Positions 54,962-64,000 of a DNA stretch of 64,000 nt are shown piece after piece. Positions within the stretch are counted from its first letter, which is position 1, and the number at the start of each line of letters is the position of its first letter. A program made the translations under genes and the position numbers. The notes below the pieces were generated by a model. It did no database searches and was not told the origin of the DNA. It worked only from the letters and a program-made list of their open reading frames with translations. The stretch covers positions 1 through 64,000 of the forward strand of contig QFXH01000004.1 in the NCBI GenBank assembly GCA_003402345.1. Direction: 5' to 3'. The stretch comes from Candidatus Nitrotoga sp. MKT (lineage in GTDB: Bacteria; Pseudomonadota; Gammaproteobacteria; Burkholderiales; Gallionellaceae).

Positions 54962-57655
54962 TTATAACTTTCCCTTTACCCAAGCCGATACAGATGCGAG
55001 CGCGGTGGCCAAAGATTCTGGTTGCGTACCCCCTGCTTGAGCCATATCCGCACGGCCACCACCTTTTCCGCCCACCTGCTGCGCCACTGAATTAACCAAT
55101 TCTCCCGCCTTCACCTTATCCGTAATATCAGCGGTAACACCTGCGATAAGCATCACTTTCCCATCGGCCACGGCAGCCAATACGATAGCCGCCGATTTAA
55201 GTTTGTCTTTCAGCTTGTCTAATGTCTCACGCAATATTTTATTATCCGCACCTTCCAAAAGTGCAGCTACTATTTTGACGCCGTTAATTTCTATAGCCTG
55301 ATTTGCTAAGTCATCACCTTGCGAAGTAGCCAATTTGGATTTCAAGGTAGCCAGTTCTTTTTCCAGCGCTTTTATCCCATCCTGCATTTGCGCAACGCGC
55401 TGGGTTAGTTCGTGTGGCTGCACCTTAAGTGTGGCGGCGACTTCATGCACCCTTGCATCTAGCTGTTGCGCCCAGCTCAATGCCCCCTCCCCGGTAATCG
55501 CTTCGACACGGCGGATGCCAGCAGCCACACCGCTCTCCATTACAATCTTGAATAAGCCAATGTCGCCAGTACGCTGTACATGCGTGCCACCGCATAGTTC
55601 AGTGGAAAACTCGCCCATGCCTAGCACGCGCACTTCATCGCCATACTTTTCACCAAACAATGCCATGGCACCGGATTTAAGCGCATCATCATAAGCCATC
55701 ACCTGCGCGCTCACCGCAGCATTCGCCTGTATGGCATGGTTCACTCGGCTTTCCACCTCGCGGATTTGCGTATCGGTCATCGGTGCATTGTGGCTAAAGT
55801 CAAAGCGTGTTTTTGCCTGATCTACCAGCGAACCCTTCTGTTGCACGTGCGCACCCAATACATCACGTAGCGCCCGGTGCATCAGGTGCGTGGCAGAGTG
55901 GTTACGGATGGTGCGCGCGCGCGCGGCTTTATCGACAATCGCGTCGATCGAGTCACCCACCTTGATAAAACCACTCTTTACCTGTCCGTGATGGCCAAAC
56001 ACATCGGGTTGAATTTTTTGTGTATCTTCTACAACAAAAAGCGTTGGATTGTTGGAAGATATTTGCAGCACACCCACGTCACCCACCTGCCCACCAGATT
56101 CGGCGTAGAACGGCGTATTGTCTAACACCACAATACCTATATCAGAAGCGGATAACTCATGCACAGCCACGCCATCCTTGTACAACGCCACGACATTGCC
56201 CTGTGTAACCAGCTTTTCGTACCCGTGGAATTGGGTTTTCACGCCCTCGTATTCCAGCCCTGCGGCTATCTTGAACTTTCCCGCCGCGCGCGCCTGTTCG
56301 CGCTGGCGTGTCATGGCATCATTAAAACCAACTTCATCAACTATGACACCATGCTCACGACATACATCCTGTGTCAGGTCGAGCGGAAAACCATAGGTGT
56401 CGTGCAAAGTAAAAGCAATATGTCCCACAAGAATTTTGGGTTGAAGTAACTTGCCTTCGTCTCGATTCTTTCCATTGCCCGATTCGGCACCAAAACCAAG
56501 ACCAGCGGTTACGATTTTATCGAGTGCTACTTCCAGCATTTTCATACCATGCTCAATCGTCTCAAAAAAGCGCTCTTCCTCGATGCGTAGCACCTCAGTC
56601 ACCCGGGTTTGCGCTGCGACCAACTCGGGATACGCCCCACCCATTTCCCTAGCAAGATCAACTACTATCTTATGGAAAAATGCTGCGCGACAGCCCAGTT
56701 TATAACCATGCCGAATGGCACGGCGGATAATACGGCGCAACACATAACCGCGCCCTTCATTGCCAGGAATCACTCCATCCACGATTAAAAAGGAACAAGC
56801 GCGAATATGGTCAGCGATCACCTTGAGTGAGTTATTGGTAAGGTCGCTGGTGTTCGTTTCGCGCGCCGCCGCGCAAATAAGATTCTGAAACAAATCAATA
56901 TCATAGTTGGAATGTACGTGTTGCAATACTGCCGCGATACGCTCCAATCCCATGCCAGTATCCACCGATGGCTTGGGCAACGGGTGCAGCACACCGCTCT
57001 CATCACGGTTGTATTGCATAAATACCAAGTTCCAGATTTCAATATAGCGATCACCATCGGCCTCCGCACTGCCCGGAGGACCGCCCCAAACATCAGGCCC
57101 ATGGTCATAAAAAATTTCCGAACATGGACCGCATGGGCCGGTATCAGCCATCTGCCAGAAATTATCGGAAGCATAGCGCGTGCCTTGGTTATCACCGATA
57201 CGCACAATACGCTCGACAGGCACACCCACTTCATTGGACCAAATGCCATAAGCTTCATCATCCTCGGCATAAACTGTTACCCAAAGCTTGTCAGCTGGCA
57301 GCTTATAAACCTCAGTAAGCAATTCCCAGGCATATTTGATGGCACTGTGCTTAAAATAGTCTCCAAAGCTGAAATTACCCAGCATCTCGAAAAATGTGTG
57401 GTGCCGTGCGGTATAACCCACGTTTTCCAGGTCGTTGTGCTTGCCGCCCGCACGTACGCAACGCTGCGAAGACGTAGCGCGTACATACGGACGCTTGTCG
57501 TGGCCAAGGAAACAGTCTTTGAACTGCACCATGCCGGAGTTAGTGAATAACAATGTAGGGTCATTGCCCGGCACCAATGGACTGGAAGGTACGATAGTGT
57601 GCTCTTTGGAGGCAAAGTAATCCAAAAATTTCAGGCGGATTTCGCTGCTGTTCAT
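54962..57655 (-). CDS. alaS: Alanyl-tRNA synthetase
   Basis: 897 residues, normal length. N-terminal class II core ([35 protein letters not shown]), editing domain with zinc ligands in [20 protein letters not shown] and [15 protein letters not shown], and a C-terminal domain ending [16 protein letters not shown] short acidic/Asn insertion ([14 protein letters not shown]) near residue 400 is not in all family members. Charges tRNA-Ala and edits mischarged serine. Confidence 0.97.
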   Translation of the reverse strand: MNSSEIRLKFLDYFASKEHTIVPSSPLVPGNDPTLLFTNSGMVQFKDCFLGHDKRPYVRATSSQRCVRAGGKHNDLENVGYTARHHTFFEMLGNFSFGDYFKHSAIKYAWELLTEVYKLPADKLWVTVYAEDDEAYGIWSNEVGVPVERIVRIGDNQGTRYASDNFWQMADTGPCGPCSEIFYDHGPDVWGGPPGSAEADGDRYIEIWNLVFMQYNRDESGVLHPLPKPSVDTGMGLERIAAVLQHVHSNYDIDLFQNLICAAARETNTSDLTNNSLKVIADHIRACSFLIVDGVIPGNEGRGYVLRRIIRRAIRHGYKLGCRAAFFHKIVVDLAREMGGAYPELVAAQTRVTEVLRIEEERFFETIEHGMKMLEVALDKIVTAGLGFGAESGNGKNRDEGKLLQPKILVGHIAFTLHDTYGFPLDLTQDVCREHGVIVDEVGFNDAMTRQREQARAAGKFKIAAGLEYEGVKTQFHGYEKLVTQGNVVALYKDGVAVHELSASDIGIVVLDNTPFYAESGGQVGDVGVLQISSNNPTLFVVEDTQKIQPDVFGHHGQVKSGFIKVGDSIDAIVDKAARARTIRNHSATHLMHRALRDVLGAHVQQKGSLVDQAKTRFDFSHNAPMTDTQIREVESRVNHAIQANAAVSAQVMAYDDALKSGAMALFGEKYGDEVRVLGMGEFSTELCGGTHVQRTGDIGLFKIVMESGVAAGIRRVEAITGEGALSWAQQLDARVHEVAATLKVQPHELTQRVAQMQDGIKALEKELATLKSKLATSQGDDLANQAIEINGVKIVAALLEGADNKILRETLDKLKDKLKSAAIVLAAVADGKVMLIAGVTADITDKVKAGELVNSVAQQVGGKGGGRADMAQAGGTQPESLATALASVSAWVKGKL

Positions 57656-57966
57656 CTGTTTACCAATCTTAAAAAAAGCAATTATTTTTATGTTTTATTA
57701 AGATACGAATAATACCATCCGACACTACCAGGCTGCACCTCCCATTTCTTACAGCAAGCAGATGGTGTAAGCGACGAAACCAATTTCAAAGGAAATTAAT
57801 GATAGGGCTAATCTGATAAAAATATCCAACGAGTCATCTTGAATGGCGTTTGTCGTAGGGCAATACATATTGTTGAACTTTAAAATACATGTCAGACGAA
57901 TCGAATAACATCGAGCGTTTCTCCAAGACCCGGAAGAAAAAGGTCTCCAGGCAAAGCTATTACCGC
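57656..57966. other. Intergenic region, nothing recognised
   Basis: 311 nt upstream of alaS. No T-box-like or leader structure was evident. Confidence 0.4.
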
Positions 57967-60411
57967 TTAAATCTCAAGTAACCCCCTGCCTGAAGAAAGA
58001 AGCTTGGTTAATTCCTCAGCGCATATCGGTTGACTGAAGTAATAACCCTGTATCTCATCGCATCCCTGCTGTTTCAGGAAAGCTAATTGCTCTAAGGTTT
58101 CCACCCCTTCAGCGATTACTTTCAGTTTGAGACTGTGAGCCATTGAAATAATGGTACTTACAATCACCGCATCATCCGTGTCTGTCGCCAAATCACGCAC
58201 AAACGATTGATCAATCTTGAACTTGTCAATTGGAAAACGCTTGAGATAACTTAAACTGGAATAGCCCGTACCAAAATCATCCACCGACAGCTTGAGCCCC
58301 ATAGCCTTCATGTCCTCCAACAACAAAATTGCGGCTTCCGCATCCTGCATGACAACACCCTCGGTAATTTCAAGCTCCAGACCAGATGGGGCCAGGCCGC
58401 TTTCATACAGAATAGCCTTAATTATCTCGCCGAGATTTTTCTGGCGGAATTGCACCGCCGAAAGATTTACCGCCATGGTAATTTTTACCAATCCCAGCTT
58501 ACGCCACTCCTGATTTTGACGGCAAGCCTCACGCAACACCCATTCACTTATAGGGGGGATCAAACCGTTCTCTTCCGCAATGGGGATGAATTGCGCGGGC
58601 AAAATATTTCCATGCACAGGGTGATTCCAGCGAATCAGGGCTTCCACACCGACAATACGACCGCTTTGCAAATCCACTTGTGGCTGGTAAAGCAGAAATA
58701 ATTCGTTCCGTTCCAAGGCGTGACTCAATTTATTCTTGATCGCCATCCGTTCTAGCGTACGCCGGTTCATCTCATGGGTGAAAAATTGGTAATTATTCCG
58801 CCCATTTCCCTTAGCTTGGTACATCGCGGCATCAGCGTGCGCAATCAGGGACTCACTGTCATTCCCGTCTTCCGGGAACACACTAATTCCAATGCTGGTA
58901 GTCACTTCAATTTCGTTTCCATCAATTACACAAGGACCTGCAATAGATGTCAGAAGTTTTACGGCAATCGTGGCAATATCATCCGTATTTTCTACATATG
59001 GCAACATGATGGCAAATTCATCACCGCCCAACCGGCTTACCGTATCACTAGTACGTGCAACACTGCTAATGCGGCCTGCCACAACCTTTAATAACTTATC
59101 ACCGACAAGATGGCCCAATGTGTCGTTAACACCCTTGAAACGATCCAAATCAAGGAACATAACGGCCACCTTGCGCTGTTCACGTCCAGCATGGGCAATC
59201 GCCTGCGCTAAGCGATCATGCAACATCATGCGATTTGGGAGGTTGGTGAGAAAATCATGCTGCGCAATATAAACCATGCGTTCTTCTGCCGCTTTGCGCT
59301 CGCTGATATCAGAAACCACCGCAATATAATGGCTAAATTCGCCCCGCGCATCTTTCATCGTGCTGATGCTCAACCACTCAACGTAACTCTCTCCATTTTT
59401 GCGGCGATCTGTTATTTCGCCCTGCCAACGGCCATTTTTTTTAATACTCTGCCACATCTTGTCGTAGAACGATTGATCCATTAGACCGGAATGAAGCATT
59501 CGCGGGTTCTTGCCAATCGCTTCAGCAGCGCTGTAACCGGTAATGGCGGAAAAAGCCGGATTGACCGACACAATATTGTTACTTGAATCTGTCACTACTA
59601 CACCCTCATTGATGGTATCGAATATACGCGCAAACAATCGAAGCTGTTCCGTGGCTTCTTTACGCGCGGTAATATCCTCGATCACCTCAATAAAATAATC
59701 CGGCTCACCCGTAGAGGTGCGGGTAAGCGAGCATGTAAGATTGACCCATACCAATGAACCGTCCTTACGCACATAGCGTACTTCCTTGGTACAGCTAGGA
59801 ACCTCGCCGGCAAGTAACTGCTGCATACTGTCCCTTTCGTCTGACATATCGTCGGGGTAGGTGATGCTTGGTCGATCGTGTGTTAAGAGTTCTTCCTCAG
59901 TACAACCAGTGATGAGGCACAGCTTATGGTTAACGCGCAGCCAGCGGCCATCCAGCCCGACATGTGCGATGCCAACCGCCGCCTGTTCGAACGTCGCGCG
60001 AAAGCGCTGCTCGGATTGGAAATGGGTGCGCCGCGCCTGTGCCGCCTGCAACTCGCGTTCAATAGCGGGAATCAGACGCTTCAAATTGCTCTTTAGCAGG
60101 TAATCATGCGCCCCAGCCTTGATCGCCGCCACCGCCAAATCTTCGCCGATGGCGCCGGAAACGATAATAAACGGCAGATCGCGTCCTCTTTGCTGCACAA
60201 TTTGTAACGCAGAAAATGAGTCAAAACCTGGCATCACGTGATCAGAAAGCACCAAGTCCCACTCACCCTGTTGCAAGGCCTGATTTAAACCATCTGCGCT
60301 GTCTACCCTTACATGGATGAGTTCATAGTGTTGTTGTAAATATCGCGTCAACAGCAGTGCGTCATCTTCCGAGTCCTCAATAACCAGCGTACGTAATATC
60401 GGTTTGCTCAT
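57967..60411 (-). CDS. Response regulator with PAS-PAS-GGDEF-EAL output
   Basis: 814 residues. Receiver (1-125; phosphoacceptor in LVLSDHVMPGFDSF), PAS with PAC (about 140-255), second PAS (about 262-380). Then GGDEF with an intact SRLGGDEF site and an RTSD inhibitory I-site five residues before it, then EAL with GVEALIRWNHP, DDFGTGYSSL, KIDQSFV and EGVET. Both synthesis and hydrolysis of c-di-GMP are possible. Its ATG overlaps the upstream receiver gene by 4 nt. Output of the heme-kinase pathway. Confidence 0.95.
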   Translation of the reverse strand: MSKPILRTLVIEDSEDDALLLTRYLQQHYELIHVRVDSADGLNQALQQGEWDLVLSDHVMPGFDSFSALQIVQQRGRDLPFIIVSGAIGEDLAVAAIKAGAHDYLLKSNLKRLIPAIERELQAAQARRTHFQSEQRFRATFEQAAVGIAHVGLDGRWLRVNHKLCLITGCTEEELLTHDRPSITYPDDMSDERDSMQQLLAGEVPSCTKEVRYVRKDGSLVWVNLTCSLTRTSTGEPDYFIEVIEDITARKEATEQLRLFARIFDTINEGVVVTDSSNNIVSVNPAFSAITGYSAAEAIGKNPRMLHSGLMDQSFYDKMWQSIKKNGRWQGEITDRRKNGESYVEWLSISTMKDARGEFSHYIAVVSDISERKAAEERMVYIAQHDFLTNLPNRMMLHDRLAQAIAHAGREQRKVAVMFLDLDRFKGVNDTLGHLVGDKLLKVVAGRISSVARTSDTVSRLGGDEFAIMLPYVENTDDIATIAVKLLTSIAGPCVIDGNEIEVTTSIGISVFPEDGNDSESLIAHADAAMYQAKGNGRNNYQFFTHEMNRRTLERMAIKNKLSHALERNELFLLYQPQVDLQSGRIVGVEALIRWNHPVHGNILPAQFIPIAEENGLIPPISEWVLREACRQNQEWRKLGLVKITMAVNLSAVQFRQKNLGEIIKAILYESGLAPSGLELEITEGVVMQDAEAAILLLEDMKAMGLKLSVDDFGTGYSSLSYLKRFPIDKFKIDQSFVRDLATDTDDAVIVSTIISMAHSLKLKVIAEGVETLEQLAFLKQQGCDEIQGYYFSQPICAEELTKLLSSGRGLLEI

Positions 60412-60860
60412 TGCACCCGCCTACCAGTTGGAGGGGTTTCATTGATTGCCAGCCAATACACCCCAAGGTTGCGCACCGCCTCAGTGAATTGATCAAAATC
60501 CACTGGCTTAAGGATGTAGCTGTTGAGACCCAATTTGTAGCCGGCTAACAGATCACTCTCTTCGCGCGAGGAGGTAAGCATCGCCACCGGCAACAGTGCA
60601 GTTAGCGGGTTCGCACGCAATTGTTTTAATACTTCGAGGCCATCTACTTTGGGCAATTTCAAATCAAGCAAAATTAACGCTGGCATCACATTCAGGTCAC
60701 GCCCCGCATACTTTCCTTTACCAAACAGGTAATCGAGCGCTTCCGCCCCATCGCGTGCCACTACTACTCCATTGTCGATACGGTTTTGCTTGAGCGCCCG
60801 CAAGGCAAGCGCCTCATCATCAGGATTATCCTCGACCAGTAAAATAAATTTATTACCCAT
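60408..60860 (-). CDS. Rcp1-like single-domain response regulator
   Basis: 150-residue receiver: LLVEDNPDDEALALRALKQN, phosphoacceptor Asp in LILLDLKLPKVDGLEV, MLTSSREESD, Lys in YILKPVDFDQF. The NPDDE opening is that of Rcp1-type regulators that serve phytochrome-like or bacteriophytochrome kinases. Between the kinase and the GGDEF-EAL protein; probably a phosphate shuttle. Confidence 0.93.
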   Translation of the reverse strand: MGNKFILLVEDNPDDEALALRALKQNRIDNGVVVARDGAEALDYLFGKGKYAGRDLNVMPALILLDLKLPKVDGLEVLKQLRANPLTALLPVAMLTSSREESDLLAGYKLGLNSYILKPVDFDQFTEAVRNLGVYWLAINETPPTGRRVQ

Positions 60861-60894
60861 GCTGCGGCCCCCCTTATTTGGTGCACACCCCTAT

Positions 60895-62391
60895 CTATGG
60901 CAAAGTGAAATAAAATGTCGCGCCTTTGTCTGGCTCCCCTTCCGCCCATACTCGACCACCATGGCGGTGAATAATGCGCTGCACTGTAGCCAATCCAATC
61001 CCAGTGCCGGAAAATTCAGCCATAGCGTGCAGCCGCTGAAACGCAGCAAAAAGTTTACCGACGTATGCCATATCAAACCCTGCTCCATTATCACGAATGA
61101 AGTACACAGATGCCCCGACTTGGTGGGTGACACCCATTTTTATACGTGCATCCTCGCGTTTAGAAGTAAACTTCCATGCGTTGCCCAATAGGTTCTCCAA
61201 CGCTATTTTCAATAGATGGGCATCGCCCCGCACCGTCATTCCTGGCATACAGACGAACTCCACGCGACGTTCAGGCTGTGCCTGTTGCAATTCGTCAGCC
61301 ACCGTCTGTGCCAACACGCTCAAATTCAGCGTCTCAAAATTCATTTCACTGCGTGTAACGCGCGATAGTTTCAGCATATCGTCAATCAACTGTCCCATGC
61401 GCTGGGTAGCGGCGCGTACCCGTTGCAAATAATCTTTCCCCACTTCGTCCAGCTGCACACTATAGTCATCGAGCAAAGCGCGGCTAAAGCCATCTATGCT
61501 GCGTAGCGGCGCACGCAAATCATGCGACACCGAATAACTGAACGCCTCCAACTCTTGATTGGCCGCAGCCAGCTGGATAGTACGCTGCGCTACCTGATCT
61601 TCCAATTCCACTGACACACGCCGTAAACGCGTAATTACCAATGCAAGCGCCCCCAATCCCAGCACCAGCAATGCGCCAAAGAGAATGAAGACATCGCGCA
61701 AATCGGTGCGACTTTGCGCCACTACACTATCCAACGGCCGAATAATTTCTAGCACACCGCGCACATCCCCTACTTTCCAATCATGCTTAGGGCTGTCCGA
61801 ACGTGCATTGTGGCAACTGATGCATTCCGCGCGCATTACATCCGCCGTAGCGTAACGTAGCGAAGCCCGCCCCTGAAAATCTTCAAAACGATAGTAAGGT
61901 TGTTGTGGGCGCGCCTGCAATGCTGCCAAAGCCTGCTGCTCAAAATCATCATGCGCACCGCCATCCTTGCGCCAAGGAAAGGGGTAATTGCTATATAAAC
62001 GCACCACCATGCCAGAACCGCGTAAGCTAATCCTTCTGCCGAGTTCCATACTGAAAGTAGCGGGTAACGGAATGGCCCCCGCCTTGTGCAAGTAGTCATG
62101 CGTCACTTCAATGTTACGGCCGCTTACGCGATCCACAACTTCAGTTGTGTATAAATTGCGCAGTTCCATCAGAGATTCTGCGTGCAGAGTAATGCCCTGG
62201 AGTGCGGCGGATTGCATCAGAGTGGTAGTGGCGTGGGACAAATACCCTAACGTAAGCAGCGTGCCGCTACAAAAAATAACGCTTAGTACCAAGATGGTGT
62301 GCTTGTAAAGGGGAGTCAGGCACGCTGCCCAACACCTTTTCAATTTTTGGCGCACGTCGGATGAAATTATTGATGAGCTTGCTGATCGCAT
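60895..62391 (-). CDS. Membrane histidine kinase with periplasmic c-type heme (DUF3365-like) sensor
   Basis: 498 residues from ATG 62391 (AAGGGGA upstream); 62412 is an alternative start. TM1 near the N-terminus ([20 protein letters not shown]). A periplasmic DUF3365/Tll0287-like domain carries the heme motif CISCH in [18 protein letters not shown]2 ([20 protein letters not shown]). His[20 protein letters not shown], then N box [13 protein letters not shown] and [13 protein letters not shown] heme-based redox or gas sensor is inferred. Confidence 0.93.
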   Translation of the reverse strand: MRSASSSIISSDVRQKLKRCWAACLTPLYKHTILVLSVIFCSGTLLTLGYLSHATTTLMQSAALQGITLHAESLMELRNLYTTEVVDRVSGRNIEVTHDYLHKAGAIPLPATFSMELGRRISLRGSGMVVRLYSNYPFPWRKDGGAHDDFEQQALAALQARPQQPYYRFEDFQGRASLRYATADVMRAECISCHNARSDSPKHDWKVGDVRGVLEIIRPLDSVVAQSRTDLRDVFILFGALLVLGLGALALVITRLRRVSVELEDQVAQRTIQLAAANQELEAFSYSVSHDLRAPLRSIDGFSRALLDDYSVQLDEVGKDYLQRVRAATQRMGQLIDDMLKLSRVTRSEMNFETLNLSVLAQTVADELQQAQPERRVEFVCMPGMTVRGDAHLLKIALENLLGNAWKFTSKREDARIKMGVTHQVGASVYFIRDNGAGFDMAYVGKLFAAFQRLHAMAEFSGTGIGLATVQRIIHRHGGRVWAEGEPDKGATFYFTLP

Positions 62392-62570
62392 GGCGCATTC
62401 CCCTTCAGACATCTAGCCAGAATAATTGGGAACATACTATCAAGTTAAACGCTTTTTACCTTTAACTTAATAACCTGCACTTAACAAAAATCCCACGTAA
62501 ATACGTAAACCTCATTTAGTACTTTACGCTGGCAGAAGCGGTTGGGCAAGCGGCCTGTGGCTATACAAAA

Positions 62571-63182
62571 TCAAGAAAGTGATAGGATCACTCTCTCCAA
62601 GTTTACTTTAACTTGTTCTGGTGATTCGGCAGCATTAATCAACACGAAGCGATCCGGATGTTTCTTACGACGCTCCAGATAAGCTTGCCGCACTTTCTCG
62701 AAAAAGCTGTCTTTTTCTTGTTCGAAGCGATCCAGCGTTATATTTTTTGACAACCGTTGGCGCGCCACCTCAACCGGAAGATCAAACAACAATGTCAAAT
62801 CCGGCTGAAAATTTTCATGTACCCAGCATTCCAATTGTTCCAGCTTTGCCACGCTCACCCCCCTACCCCCACCCTGATAAGCAAAACTGGCATCACTAAA
62901 ACGGTCGGATATCACCCAAATTCCCCGTTGCAAAGCTGGCTTGATAACCTGCCCAATATGTTCTAGGCGAGCGGCAAACATTAACAGAGCCTCCGTTTCT
63001 GCGTGCATGGTTTGGTTTAGCAGAATGTCACGCAGACTTTCGCCCACGGACGTGCCACCCGGTTCACGTGTTACAAGCACCTCATTGCCGCGCTTGCGTA
63101 AAGTTTCAGCAAACCAAGTTAGATGGGTACTCTTGCCTGCCCCGTCTATCCCTTCAAAGGTTATAAATTTTGCCTTATTCAT
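62571..63182 (-). CDS. tmk: Thymidylate kinase
   Basis: 203 residues. P-loop [35 protein letters not shown] (DR-type base-binding motif), lid and [19 protein letters not shown]. dTMP to dTDP. Next to the EamA gene on the minus strand. Confidence 0.96.
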   Translation of the reverse strand: MNKAKFITFEGIDGAGKSTHLTWFAETLRKRGNEVLVTREPGGTSVGESLRDILLNQTMHAETEALLMFAARLEHIGQVIKPALQRGIWVISDRFSDASFAYQGGGRGVSVAKLEQLECWVHENFQPDLTLLFDLPVEVARQRLSKNITLDRFEQEKDSFFEKVRQAYLERRKKHPDRFVLINAAESPEQVKVNLERVILSLS

Positions 63183-63197
63183 TTACTCCCCCCAAAA

Positions 63198-64000
63198 TCA
63201 TTTTTCATGGTGTGGCGTGCATTTTCCAGACAGCAAGCTGGCCGAAACAATCAACGCTGCACCGATAACTTCCCGCAGTCCCATTTCCTCACCCGCCAAG
63301 AAATACGAGGATAAGGCAGCAAACACCAACTCGGATAAAAGCAGCGTAATAGCCTGGTTGGCGGGCAAATAGGTCAGTCCGTATTGCACGGCAAAACTAA
63401 TGGCGCATAACACCAATCCAATCAGCCATAGCAGCCACCACGCATCCGGTGTGACGCCCTGCAATTGCCCTATGATATTGCCCTGATACAGCAACAATAC
63501 AGCGGTAAACAACACCGTGCCAAACCACACGCTAGCCACTTTGAAATTCACGCTTAGATGCTGCGTACGACGCACTATTACATTCATCAAAGCAAAACTA
63601 ATTCCCGCTGAAAGTCCTATCCATTCGGCTTGGTTTTGCGGTAATGGCAAACCATGCCGCATATCCCACAACATCACAAACGCACCACCCAATGACAGCG
63701 CGATAATGGCGTAACCGTAACGATTTAATTTTTCACTCAGTAGCCAGCGCGAAAAGATCACCGTCCACAATGGCGCGAGATAGAACAACAACAGCACGCG
63801 TATCACTTCACCGTCTAACGTCGCCAACACATAGCCTAAATTAGTCCAGCCCGCACTTGCCATCAATGCAATACTCAGCCATCCGGCCACTCTTAGCTCG
63901 CGCCATATCGGCCCCAGGAACAGCAGGCCCAATATCATTGCCATAGAATAGCTCAGCAATGTAGATAATTCGCCGCCTACCCCCATATTATTTAATGCGC
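63198..64000 (-). CDS. EamA/DMT-family transporter (5' end outside window)
   Basis: Inner-membrane drug/metabolite transporter with about nine visible TM helices and two EamA halves; the C-terminal half has YLPANQAITLLLSELVFAAL. The frame is open to the window edge (ALNNMGVGGELSTLLSYS reading in), and the start at 63986 would leave out the first helix, so the true start lies beyond 64000. Substrate unknown. Confidence 0.85.
   Translation of the reverse strand, partial: ALNNMGVGGELSTLLSYSMAMILGLLFLGPIWRELRVAGWLSIALMASAGWTNLGYVLATLDGEVIRVLLLFYLAPLWTVIFSRWLLSEKLNRYGYAIIALSLGGAFVMLWDMRHGLPLPQNQAEWIGLSAGISFALMNVIVRRTQHLSVNFKVASVWFGTVLFTAVLLLYQGNIIGQLQGVTPDAWWLLWLIGLVLCAISFAVQYGLTYLPANQAITLLLSELVFAALSSYFLAGEEMGLREVIGAALIVSASLLSGKCTPHHEK

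Overview
This 64 kb window is bacterial chromosome, almost certainly from a betaproteobacterium. An iron- or nitrite-oxidiser-like member of the Gallionellaceae/Nitrosomonadales is my best guess. That rests on gene content (CheA/CheZ/CheY with tandem CheV proteins, a CzcCBA pump, metX-metW, a cytochrome P460, a CysB-type regulator, a c-type heme histidine kinase) and on moderate GC. It is inference, not a database match. I saw no tRNA, rRNA or CRISPR array.

Layout. 1-2.1 kb: a cut-off TonB-dependent receptor with an N-terminal PEGA-like domain, a small DUF2946-type secreted protein, and the 3' scar of an IS200-type element. 2.1-9.3 kb: a minus-strand chemotaxis operon (receptor, cheV, cheV, cheY, cheZ, cheA). 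9.3-11.6 kb: a decayed IS5-family remnant and two small exported proteins, one with an EF-hand. 11.9-14.6 kb: an RNB exoribonuclease and a TonB-family protein. 14.8-21.7 kb: a heavy-metal efflux operon (CzcI-like, czcC, czcB, czcA). 21.9-24.9 kb: small surface or lipoprotein genes, a DUF2325 protein and an EAL phosphodiesterase. 24.9-29.5 kb: a minus-strand sulfate-scavenging cluster (two sulfate-binding proteins, a beta-barrel porin, a Mop/TOBE protein) without its permease. 29.7-32.8 kb: metX-metW-MFS behind a SAM-II-type riboswitch. 33-37.1 kb: a family 2A encapsulin cluster (serine acetyltransferase, XRE regulator, encapsulin shell, encapsulated cysteine desulfurase). 37.3-39.3 kb: alanine dehydrogenase and a class II amidotransferase. 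39.4-53.6 kb: a sulfate ABC transporter locus cysT-cysW-cysA-cysB that has been split. 53.8-64 kb: a Sel1-repeat protein, alaS, a three-gene heme-kinase/response-regulator/GGDEF-EAL pathway, tmk, and a cut-off EamA transporter.

The main theme is sulfur. The sulfate permease locus looks dead: cysW carries a +1 frameshift and is cut by a decayed IS, and cysA has lost its Walker A end. About 9-10 kb of foreign-looking DNA lies between the two stumps. That insert is a methionine-repair and oxidant-defence island: two msrA genes, two msrB genes, a DipZ-like thiol transporter, a lactonase-like beta-propeller, a cytochrome P460, and an ECF sigma factor with an NrsF-like anti-sigma. A roughly 106 bp sequence occurs twice in it, upstream of the msrB-dipZ-msrA operon and upstream of the beta-propeller gene. 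Each copy holds a GTAAC-(16 nt)-CGAA promoter-like element, so I infer the island is a self-contained sigma-factor regulon.

The strongest candidates for follow-up are the encapsulin sulfur compartment with its own regulator and a 23 bp palindrome, the SAM-II riboswitch whose ligand-binding strand is also an antiterminator arm, the sigma/NrsF regulon, and the replaced sulfate transporter. None is proven to be a wholly new system from sequence alone.
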